From Rikenella microfusus (GTDB lineage Bacteria > Bacteroidota > Bacteroidia > Bacteroidales > SZUA-534): a DNA stretch of 5,120 nucleotides. Each line of letters opens with the position of its first letter. Position 1 is the first letter of the stretch. Shown here one piece after another: positions 1 to 5,120 of the stretch. Location of the stretch: positions 1 to 5,120 of the forward strand of contig DYQV01000212.1 in assembly GCA_020719105.1 (NCBI GenBank), in the 5' to 3' direction. The translations under genes were made by a program, and so were the position numbers. The notes beneath the pieces are model-generated. The model searched no databases and had not been told where the DNA came from. It saw only the letters and a program-made list of their open reading frames with translations.

Positions 1-104
1 TTTAACTGGTAATCTGCTAATTAGAAATTCATCGGATGACTAATTTGGGGTTTTTAGCTTTTCGGAGTGGATTCATACTTAATTCTCAGATAAATATTAG
101 GATT
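1..104. other. Left-edge intergenic sequence, no supported gene
   Basis: This stretch lies downstream of pcm and reaches the window edge. On the plus strand the frame from position 2 is open for 13 codons (reading LTGNLLIRNSSDD) and stops at 41-43. It could be the last codons of a convergent gene that begins outside the window, but it is too short to judge. On the minus strand the only ATG-started frame gives about 15 residues. I see no hairpin followed by a T-run that would mark a pcm terminator. Confidence 0.5.
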
Positions 105-755
105 TTATTTATCGTTGGCTATCCCTTTCAGCAAAGGAACAAAAGAAAAAGTACCATGGTTTTCTTCTAACAATTCACCAGAATTAGTTTTAATATAGCG
201 CATCATGCTTTGTGTTTTTTCACCAATAGGTACAACCATAAAACCGCCGGGTTTAAGTTGTTCAATAAGCAGTTTTGGAATATCAGGAGCACCTGCGGTT
301 ATCAATATCTTATCGTAAGGGCCATAGGTAGGTTTTCCCAAATAACCGTCACCATAAAAAAATTGGGGATTGTAACCTAATTTGGGCAGAAACTGCTGTG
401 TTTTCAGAAATAATTCCCGCTGCCGCTCAATGGTATAAACTTTGGCTCCGAGTTCAATCAACACGGCCGTTTGATATCCGGAACCGGTGCCAATTTCAAG
501 TACTTTATCTCCTTTTGTTAACTCAAGCAATTCTGTTTGTATTGCAACCGTAAAAGGCTGCGAGATGGTTTGTCCGCTTCCAATGGGAAATGCTTTATCA
601 ACATAAGCAAAATTTACAAAGGCACTATCCATAAACTGATGCCGTGGAATTTTTCCAATGGCATCAATTACCCTCTTATCTTTTATTCCTTTTTGGGTAA
701 GTTCATTTACCAATTGCTGCCTAAGTCCCTTTTCCCTGTATCCGTCGTTGTGCAT
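105..755 (-). CDS. pcm: Protein-L-isoaspartate O-methyltransferase
   Basis: This cytoplasmic repair enzyme transfers a methyl group from S-adenosylmethionine to the alpha-carboxyl of L-isoaspartyl residues that form in ageing proteins, which starts their conversion back to L-aspartate. The 216-residue length is normal for the bacterial family. Visible motifs in order are the family signature GSGQTISQP (residues 59-67), SAM-binding motif I VLEIGTGSGYQTAVL (85-99), the acidic residue after the next strand (E110 in YTIERQ), motif II YDKILITAGAPDIP (147-160), PGGFMVVPIG (169-178), and the C-terminal FVPLLKG (205-211). No key residue appears to be missing. The ATG at 755 places the conserved GLRxxLVxEL helix close to the N-terminus, as in relatives, and no better in-frame start is seen. 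The gene is divergent from the ABC permease gene; its downstream neighbour lies outside the window. I infer housekeeping or stationary-phase protein repair; the sequence shows no specific regulation. Confidence 0.96.
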   Translation of the reverse strand: MHNDGYREKGLRQQLVNELTQKGIKDKRVIDAIGKIPRHQFMDSAFVNFAYVDKAFPIGSGQTISQPFTVAIQTELLELTKGDKVLEIGTGSGYQTAVLIELGAKVYTIERQRELFLKTQQFLPKLGYNPQFFYGDGYLGKPTYGPYDKILITAGAPDIPKLLIEQLKPGGFMVVPIGEKTQSMMRYIKTNSGELLEENHGTFSFVPLLKGIANDK

Positions 756-873
756 CTAATCCTGTTTATTAAGGTTCACAAGATAAAATATTTAATCTAA
801 TGAATGAATTCGTTGACTGTTTTTGTTTTTACATTTCTAAATACGGTTTCCCTGCTAATTTACTGTTGATACT
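756..873. promoter_or_regulatory. Divergent intergenic region between pcm and the permease gene
   Basis: These 118 bases separate the start codons of two divergent genes, so promoters for both should lie here. The stretch is very AT-rich. I looked for the Bacteroidetes -7 element TAnnTTTG. The closest plus-strand match is TACATTTC (830-837), with one mismatch, but no TTG sits at the usual distance upstream (the nearest, at 813-815, is only 14 bases away). No convincing pair was seen on the minus strand. No Shine-Dalgarno sequence precedes either start, as is common in this phylum. The promoter role is inferred from gene orientation only. Confidence 0.45.
781..798. repeat. Imperfect 18-base palindrome in the divergent promoter region
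   Basis: The sequence AGATAAAATATTTAATCT matches its own reverse complement at 16 of 18 positions, with one mismatched pair at positions 5 and 14. It begins 26 bases upstream of the pcm start codon and ends 76 bases before the permease start. A dimeric regulator could bind such a site, but AT-rich DNA often contains near-palindromes by chance, so a function is only a guess. Confidence 0.25.
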
Positions 874-2163
874 ATGGGTGAATTTACTATTTTTGCTACC
901 AAGTTAAATCCCAAAACATTGAATGCAGAACTCTTTATTGCCCGTAAAATAACCCAATCAGGGGATAATAAGCGACAAATTTCAGGACCCATAGTCAAGA
1001 TTGCCGTTTTTGGTATTGCACTTGGCTTAGCGGTAATGATTTTGAGCGTTGCCATTGTTACCGGATTTAAAAATGAGGTTAAAAATAAAGTCATTGGCTT
1101 TGGTTCACACATTCAAATTACTAATTACGACTCAAATAATTCCTTTGAAACCACACCTATTTATAAAGGCCAGATTTCGCAGGAATTGATAAACCAAATT
1201 GGCGGGGTAAAACATTCTCAAATTTTTATCACCAAATCGGGTATCATTAAAACAAACCAAAATATTCAAGCCATAATTCTTAAAGGCGTTGATAATAGTT
1301 ATGACTGGACTTTTTTGCAAAGTTGCCTTACACAAGGGAATGTTCCTTTGTTTAACGATACTATTAAATCGGACCAGATTTTAATTTCAGAGTACATTTC
1401 GAATTTATTGCAACTAAAAATAGGGGATAATTTGACCGTTTATTTTGTACAGGATCCTCCAAGAATGAGGCCTTTTTCGGTTTGTGGTATTTATAAGACC
1501 AGTATTGAGGATTTCGACAAATCGTTTGCTTTGGTTGATTTACGGCATCTTCAGAAATTGAATAATTGGAATGAAGAACAAATTAGTGGTTACGAAATAT
1601 TGATTAATAATTACGATAAACTGGATGCATTAACCGATAGTGTATTTGATGTGGCTGGTTATCAGTTTTCCGAAGATGGTTCAAAACTAAAAATTAGTAA
1701 CATTAAGCAGCGATATCCTCAAATATTTGATTGGCTCAACCTGCAAGATATTAATGTTTGGATTATATTGGCGCTTATGCTTGTTGTTGCCGGATTTAAT
1801 ATGATATCGGGATTGCTTATCTTAATTCTTGAGCGTACAAATATGATAGGATTATTAAAAGCAATTGGCTATAATAACTGGGAAATACGTAAAATATTCC
1901 TTTATCAATCGGGTTTTTTAATCTCAAAAGGCCTGTTTTGGGGAAATATTATAGGCATCTCTCTATGTCTGGTACAATATTATTTCGGAATTATACCTTT
2001 GGATGCTTCGGTTTATTACATCGCCAAAGTTCCCATCAATTTACAGATTTTACCCCTAATTTATCTAAATATGGGAACGCTGCTACTTACCGTAGGCATG
2101 ATGATATTACCTTCTTTATTAATAACGCGTATTAGTCCGGCAAATGCTATTAAGTTCAATTAG
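874..2163 (+). CDS. FtsX/LolC-E-type ABC transporter permease
   Basis: This inner-membrane permease belongs to the MacB/FtsX/LolCE class (type VII ABC transporters). The best match is the lipoprotein-releasing LolC/LolE branch, which works with an ATPase to pass lipoproteins to the periplasmic carrier. Evidence is the four-helix plan with one large extracytoplasmic domain: TM1 about 38-63, a periplasmic domain about 70-285, then TM2 about 294-318, TM3 about 343-369 and TM4 about 391-416. The N-terminal amphipathic LFIARKI (20-26), the post-TM2 cytoplasmic segment ERTNMIGLLKAIGYNNWEIRKIFLYQ (320-345), and the C-terminal ITRISPANAIKF (417-428) are typical. The 429-residue length fits. No ATPase gene is in the window, so the partner is encoded elsewhere. 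The ATG at 874 puts about 15 extra residues before the usual N-terminus; a TTG at 919 would start at NAELFIARK and is a real alternative. Substrate specificity cannot be read from sequence, so no lol symbol is given. The gene converges on the minus-strand unit to its right. Confidence 0.9.
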   Translation: MGEFTIFATKLNPKTLNAELFIARKITQSGDNKRQISGPIVKIAVFGIALGLAVMILSVAIVTGFKNEVKNKVIGFGSHIQITNYDSNNSFETTPIYKGQISQELINQIGGVKHSQIFITKSGIIKTNQNIQAIILKGVDNSYDWTFLQSCLTQGNVPLFNDTIKSDQILISEYISNLLQLKIGDNLTVYFVQDPPRMRPFSVCGIYKTSIEDFDKSFALVDLRHLQKLNNWNEEQISGYEILINNYDKLDALTDSVFDVAGYQFSEDGSKLKISNIKQRYPQIFDWLNLQDINVWIILALMLVVAGFNMISGLLILILERTNMIGLLKAIGYNNWEIRKIFLYQSGFLISKGLFWGNIIGISLCLVQYYFGIIPLDASVYYIAKVPINLQILPLIYLNMGTLLLTVGMMILPSLLITRISPANAIKFN

Positions 2164-2226
2164 GGTTTGTTTTCCGCATTGATATTGAGAAAAAATCCTC
2201 AATCATAGTTACTTACCGAAGACCAA

Positions 2227-2709
2227 TTACTCTTTTGGCGATGAACTTCTTTCACCCGATGATCCTGGTTTTCTTCGATGGTAATATTTCTTTTTAGGTT
2301 TTGCGGTTGGGGCAACCACTGGCTTAACTTCAGTCACCGGGTCAATTGCAGCAACAGCAGAAGCAGCGGTATTGGCTGGTTTGACAAATGGTTTGTTAGG
2401 CACGTTTTTTTGAGCATTGGTATGTTTAGGAAATTCCTTTCGGGGATTTCTGCCATTTTGGTTGAGTGATGATTTAAACCGTTCCAAAGTCAAGGTAAAA
2501 TCTTCCTTTTGATTCATGAAATCTACTTCATGAATACGATGGACTCTTTTTATCCGAAAGGTATTCACAATTGAGAGGGCTAATGCAGCCAATGCAACTA
2601 AAAGTGCAATAGAACTTGTACCTTCAAAAATGCCAGTAGAGGCATATATGGGAACGGTAAGGAATAGTACTATTCCAAATGTGATTAATGTTTTTATCAT
2701 ACTATACAT
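2227..2709 (-). CDS. Small membrane protein of unknown function with a basic tail
   Basis: I do not recognise this 160-residue protein as a named family. It starts with two hydrophobic segments: about residues 5-23 (ITFGIVLFLTVPIYAS-like, either a membrane helix or a signal peptide) and about 32-51 (SSIALLVALAALALSIVNTF). The second is followed directly by positive charge (RIKRVHRIH, 52-60), suggesting that the rest is cytoplasmic. Residues 61-83 could form a short helix. From about 84 onward the chain is low-complexity, rich in Asn, Pro, Ala and Lys, and ends in a very basic patch (KPKKKYYHRRK, 137-147) and a Ser-rich tip. ATG codons at 2709 (M1) and 2700 (M4) are both usable; M1 is 11 bases past the mgtE stop. 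That spacing and the shared strand argue for co-transcription with mgtE. Two helices, the basic tail and the tight linkage support a real gene; the function is unknown. Confidence 0.8.
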   Translation of the reverse strand: MYSMIKTLITFGIVLFLTVPIYASTGIFEGTSSIALLVALAALALSIVNTFRIKRVHRIHEVDFMNQKEDFTLTLERFKSSLNQNGRNPRKEFPKHTNAQKNVPNKPFVKPANTAASAVAAIDPVTEVKPVVAPTAKPKKKYYHRRKPGSSGERSSSPKE

Positions 2710-2720
2710 TTTAAATTCAA

Positions 2721-4082
2721 CTACATCAGAAACAAATAAAAGAACCGGCCAATATAAAAATAAATAAACAAACCTATCACGTCATTAATTGTAGTAATAA
2801 AAGGACCGGTTGCAACTGCCGGATCAATTTTTATTCGGTGTAGGAAAAGCGGAATAAAAGTACCAAATAGCGAAGCAAAAATAATTTCAACCACCAAAGC
2901 CACACTAACTGAAAGAGTTAGCGAAAGTGAATGGTGAATGGCTATATTGTATATCAACAAAAGAGAGCTTAAAATTAAACCATTTAGCAGAGCTATGGTA
3001 ACTTCCTTAATTAATTTGCGACCCGTAGAATCCAGACCTAACGATTTATTAGCCAAACCTTGCACAATAATTGAAGAGGACTGAATGCCTGCATTACCAC
3101 CCATGGCCGTAATTAAAGTAATAAAAATGGCCATTTCGGGATATATTTTTATTTCATCGGCAAAACCTCCAATAATTAAAGAACCTAAAACCCCACCCAC
3201 CATACCAATAAAAAGCCACGGAATGCGAGCCCGGGTAAGCTTAAAAATTGAATCCGATGCCTCAACATCGCCGCTAATACCCGAAATCATTTGGTAATCT
3301 TTCTCTGCACCTTCCTTTATTACATCCACAATGTCATCAATGGTAATTCTTCCTTTAAGCCTACCAATACTATCAACCACAGGAATTGCCACCAAATTGT
3401 ATTTTTCCATTATGCTTGCCACTTTCTCGGCTTCAGTTTCTGTTTTTACTGAAATGATATCGTCATTACAAATATTTTTAATTAACGATTTTTCGGGAGC
3501 AAGTATTAGCTTTTTAAGTGGGAGCGTTCCTTTAAGAACATTAGAATCGTCAACAACATAAACAAAATAAATTTCATCAACTTCTTCTGCTTGTTTTCGT
3601 ATGGCATCAATACAGGAACTAACCGCCCAATTTTCATTTACTGAAACCAATTCAGTGGCCATTAATCCACCTGCCGTATCCTCATCATAATTCAGCAAAT
3701 CAACAATATCGCCGGCTTGTTCAACATCACTAATATGTGAAAGAACTTCATCCTGCTTTTTTTCAGGTAATTCACCAATAATGTCCGCTGCATCATCAGA
3801 GTCCATGTTATCAATGAACACCGAAGCAATTTCCTCACTTGATAGATGCTGCAGAAATTCTTCCCGCACATCTTCTTCCATTTCTACCAGCACATCTGCT
3901 GCCAGATCTTTGTTCAGATGCAAATAAATAAAACGGGCATCTTCGGCATCCACCTCATCGAAAATTTCAGCAATATCTACTGGATGCAAATCGTTGGTAA
4001 GATTTTGCACCCGTTCAATGTCTTGTTGCTGAATGCCAGCAACCAGGTTTTCAATGTATTCTCTGGTTAATTCAAAATGCAT
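2721..4082 (-). CDS. mgtE: Magnesium channel/transporter MgtE
   Basis: MgtE is a homodimeric inner-membrane Mg2+ channel that closes when cytoplasmic Mg2+ is high. The 453-residue chain has the full architecture. An acidic N-terminal superhelical domain (about 20-130, repeated HPVDIAEIF / DAADIIGEL-type helices) leads to the linker signature NYDEDTAGGLM (131-141). Two CBS domains follow (about 142-200 and 205-260), then a connecting plug helix (about 258-282) and five membrane helices (about 288-308, 316-341, 358-383, 388-415, 425-452). Pore-lining signatures are present: AMGGNAGIQ (326-334) in TM2 and IDPAVATGPFITTINDVIG (419-437) in TM5, whose D434 corresponds to the Mg2+-coordinating aspartate of Thermus MgtE. 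The ATG at 4082 is 9 bases beyond the rsmA stop and 11 bases separate its own stop from the next gene, so translation is probably linked in an operon. No riboswitch can fit in the gap; control is more likely by channel gating. Co or Mn transport is reported for some relatives. Confidence 0.96.
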   Translation of the reverse strand: MHFELTREYIENLVAGIQQQDIERVQNLTNDLHPVDIAEIFDEVDAEDARFIYLHLNKDLAADVLVEMEEDVREEFLQHLSSEEIASVFIDNMDSDDAADIIGELPEKKQDEVLSHISDVEQAGDIVDLLNYDEDTAGGLMATELVSVNENWAVSSCIDAIRKQAEEVDEIYFVYVVDDSNVLKGTLPLKKLILAPEKSLIKNICNDDIISVKTETEAEKVASIMEKYNLVAIPVVDSIGRLKGRITIDDIVDVIKEGAEKDYQMISGISGDVEASDSIFKLTRARIPWLFIGMVGGVLGSLIIGGFADEIKIYPEMAIFITLITAMGGNAGIQSSSIIVQGLANKSLGLDSTGRKLIKEVTIALLNGLILSSLLLIYNIAIHHSLSLTLSVSVALVVEIIFASLFGTFIPLFLHRIKIDPAVATGPFITTINDVIGLFIYFYIGRFFYLFLM

Positions 4083-4091
4083 ATTTCGATT

Positions 4092-4877
4092 TTATTTAGC
4101 TTCTTTAAGTAGTTTTTCTATTAATAATGTAAGTTCAATAAATTCATGTACACCCAATTGCTCAGGGCGTTTACGAAATATTTCCTGATCGGGCTTCAAA
4201 TTTAGTAAAATACTTTTTAAGCTATTCGATAAAGTTTTCCTCCGTTGATTAAACCCGGTTTTAATTACTCTAAAATATAATTTTTCATCGCATGGCAATT
4301 GACTCACTGGGTTCCGAACTATGCGAATTACGCCTGATTTAACTTTAGGAGGTGGGTCGAACACCTGCTCATTTACTGTAAAAAGGTATTCAATGGTATA
4401 AAAAGTCTGGAGCAAAACACTGGTTATACCATAAGTTTTTGAACCTGGTTTTGCAGCAATGCGCTCAGCTACTTCTTTTTGAAACATTCCAACCATTTCA
4501 GGAACTAAATCGCGGTGTTCAAGTATCTTGAAGAGAATCTGGCTCGAAATGTTAAAAGGAAAATTGCCAATAATGGCTATTGGCTCCTGAAATAGGTTAT
4601 CGAGCGGTAACTTTAAAAAATCGCCCTGAATTATTTTGGCTTCCAATTGTGGAAAGTTCTTTTCCAAATAAGCAACTGATTCTCTGTCAATTTCAACTAC
4701 CCACAAATTATTTGTTTGATTTTCAAGCAAATATTGAGTCAAAATACCCATTCCTGGACCAATTTCAAGTATCAGTTTTGGGGCCATTGGCGAAAAACTC
4801 TCTGATATTTTACGGGCAATATTTTGATCTTTAAGAAAATGCTGACCTAAGTGTTTTTTTGCCCGGACTTTTTCCAT
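4092..4877 (-). CDS. rsmA: 16S rRNA (adenine(1518)-N6/adenine(1519)-N6)-dimethyltransferase
   Basis: RsmA (KsgA) uses S-adenosylmethionine to place two methyl groups on each of two adjacent adenines in the helix 45 loop of 16S rRNA, a late quality-control step of 30S assembly; loss of the enzyme gives kasugamycin resistance. The 261 residues match the usual length. Visible motifs are KKHLGQHFL (7-15), SAM motif I LEIGPGMGILT (37-47), the acidic E62/D64 pair in VVEIDRE, GDFLKL (85-90), catalytic motif IV NFPFNISSQI (105-114), the post-catalytic MFQKEVAERI (131-140), FDPPPKVKSGVI (173-184), and the C-terminal rRNA-binding GFNQRRKTL (209-217). Motif IV has Phe108 where many bacterial members have Tyr (NLPYN or NFPYN); Phe also occurs in this position in mitochondrial relatives, so activity is expected. 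The ATG at 4877 places LGQHFL at the normal distance from the start. It is the first gene of the tight rsmA-mgtE-small membrane protein cluster; the 92-base gap upstream carries a perfect palindrome. Confidence 0.97.
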   Translation of the reverse strand: MEKVRAKKHLGQHFLKDQNIARKISESFSPMAPKLILEIGPGMGILTQYLLENQTNNLWVVEIDRESVAYLEKNFPQLEAKIIQGDFLKLPLDNLFQEPIAIIGNFPFNISSQILFKILEHRDLVPEMVGMFQKEVAERIAAKPGSKTYGITSVLLQTFYTIEYLFTVNEQVFDPPPKVKSGVIRIVRNPVSQLPCDEKLYFRVIKTGFNQRRKTLSNSLKSILLNLKPDQEIFRKRPEQLGVHEFIELTLLIEKLLKEAK

Positions 4878-4938
4878 ATCTGTGGTTTTAAAATCGGCGC
4901 AATTTACGGTTTTACCTTAATAATTAGTCCATTAACCC

Positions 4939-4958
4939 GGATTATTCATGAATAATCC
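4939..4958. repeat. Perfect 20-base palindrome upstream of rsmA
   Basis: GGATTATTCATGAATAATCC is identical to its reverse complement over all 20 bases. In RNA it could fold as an 8-bp stem with a four-base CATG loop. It lies 61 bases upstream of the rsmA start and 11 bases past the stop of the open frame at the right edge. No T-run follows on either strand, so a classical intrinsic terminator is unlikely. It could be an operator for a dimeric regulator of the rsmA unit, or one member of the hairpin cluster that continues to its right. Confidence 0.5.
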
Positions 4959-4969
4959 TGACGATTAAG

Positions 4970-5120
4970 CTATTCCACAAAATTGGGAAAATAAAAACTC
5001 CCAATTTTGGTAATAGTTAAATCGGGGTTTTCCGCTTTGCAACCCAATACCCATCGCACATTCATACCTTTCGCAATGCTCAGGTATGAATAAAGCGGGT
5101 TAATTGAACTGATTTTTAAT
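4970..5120 (-). CDS. Possible 3' end of an unrecognised gene (partial)
   Basis: On the minus strand a frame is open from the window edge (first full codon ending at 5119) to a TAG at 4970-4972, giving 49 residues with no start required inside the window. It reads INPLYSYLSIAKGMNVRW (residues 6-23), then a middle part with GCKAENPDL (26-34), and ends IGSFYFPNFVE. The composition is protein-like, but I cannot assign a family. In its favour are the open frame and the orientation, the same as rsmA with a 92-base gap. Against it, two perfect inverted repeats (11 and 10 bp) occupy much of the frame, which is unusual for a short coding segment, and 49 open codons can arise by chance. It could be a structured intergenic repeat rather than a gene. 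Confidence 0.4.
   Translation of the reverse strand, partial: LKISSINPLYSYLSIAKGMNVRWVLGCKAENPDLTITKIGSFYFPNFVE
4978..5009. repeat. Inverted repeat, 11-bp stem with 10-base loop
   Basis: CAAAATTGGGA (4978-4988) pairs perfectly with TCCCAATTTTG (4999-5009) around an A-rich loop (on the plus strand). It overlaps the last codons of the open frame that ends at 4970. On the minus strand the hairpin is followed by GGAATAGC rather than a T-run, so it does not look like a standard intrinsic terminator, although a hairpin at the end of an upstream transcript could still protect its 3' end. Confidence 0.5.
5032..5098. repeat. Nested inverted repeat: 10-bp stem with a possible 7-bp outer helix
   Basis: ATTCATACCT (5060-5069) pairs perfectly with AGGTATGAAT (5082-5091) around a 12-base loop. 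Immediately next to the right arm, AAAGCGG (5092-5098) is the reverse complement of CCGCTTT (5032-5038), so an outer helix could stack directly on the inner hairpin and leave about 21 unpaired bases on the left side. The inner stem is certain as a sequence fact; the outer helix is short enough to be chance. Both lie within the open frame at the right edge. Confidence 0.45.

Noticed and set aside
1..104. Short minus-strand frame of about 15 residues downstream of pcm.
   Set aside because: Too short, with no conserved features and no ribosome binding signal; expected by chance.
830..837. TACATTTC as a Bacteroidetes -7 promoter element for the permease gene.
   Set aside because: It has one mismatch to TAnnTTTG and no TTG at the expected distance upstream; single matches of this kind are common in AT-rich DNA.
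855..1335. Minus-strand open frames of 67-85 codons overlapping the start of the permease gene.
   Set aside because: The permease frame is continuous and motif-supported here; the antisense translations do not look like proteins of any known family.
2183..2202. Possible bidirectional terminator between the convergent permease and small membrane protein genes (ATTGAG ... CTCAAT).
   Set aside because: The stem is only 6 bp with an 8-base loop and low GC, and no T-run follows on either strand. Termination must happen near here, but this hairpin is not good evidence of where.
3085..4070. Plus-strand open frames of about 70-76 codons opposite mgtE.
   Set aside because: They lie entirely inside a clearly coding minus-strand gene with all family motifs, and their translations show no recognisable domain. 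They are antisense shadows.
4092..4877. rsmA as an Erm-type macrolide-resistance methyltransferase.
   Set aside because: Erm enzymes share the fold, but the LGQHFL start, NFPFNISSQI, FDPPPKVKSGVI and GFNQRRKTL motifs and the mgtE neighbour fit housekeeping RsmA.

Overview
The window looks like an ordinary chromosomal segment of a Bacteroidetes (Bacteroidota) bacterium. The DNA is AT-rich, start codons mostly lack Shine-Dalgarno sequences, and the proteins read like Bacteroidetes versions of their families (for example RsmA with NFPFNISSQI at the catalytic motif). The phylum assignment is inferred from protein character, not from a marker gene. Coding is dense: the longest stretch without a gene is 118 bases, and no tRNA, rRNA, CRISPR array, insertion sequence or phage gene is visible.

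Left part: pcm, for protein-L-isoaspartate O-methyltransferase, lies on the minus strand (105-755). It is divergent from a plus-strand gene for a four-helix FtsX/LolC-E-type ABC transporter permease (874-2163). The 118-base gap between them must hold both promoters and contains an imperfect 18-base palindrome. Positions 1-104 hold no gene that can be supported.

Right part: three minus-strand genes are packed tightly and probably form one transcription unit, in the order rsmA (4877-4092), mgtE (4082-2721) and a 160-residue membrane protein of unknown function (2709-2227). The gaps are 9 and 11 bases. RsmA dimethylates the 3' end of 16S rRNA, and MgtE is a Mg2+ channel with its own Mg2+-sensing cytoplasmic domains. 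Ribosome assembly depends on Mg2+, which is a plausible but unproven link. The third protein has two N-terminal hydrophobic segments and a strongly basic, Pro/Ala-rich tail. This unit converges on the permease gene across 63 bases.

Far right: upstream of rsmA, about 160 bases hold three strong inverted repeats: a perfect 20-base palindrome, an 11-bp stem and a 10-bp stem with a possible extra 7-bp outer helix. Two of them fall inside a 49-codon minus-strand open frame that runs off the window edge. That frame is either the 3' end of an unrecognised gene or a structured intergenic repeat that happens to be open. This is the only part of the window that its genes do not explain well. I found no convincing evidence of a new multi-gene system.
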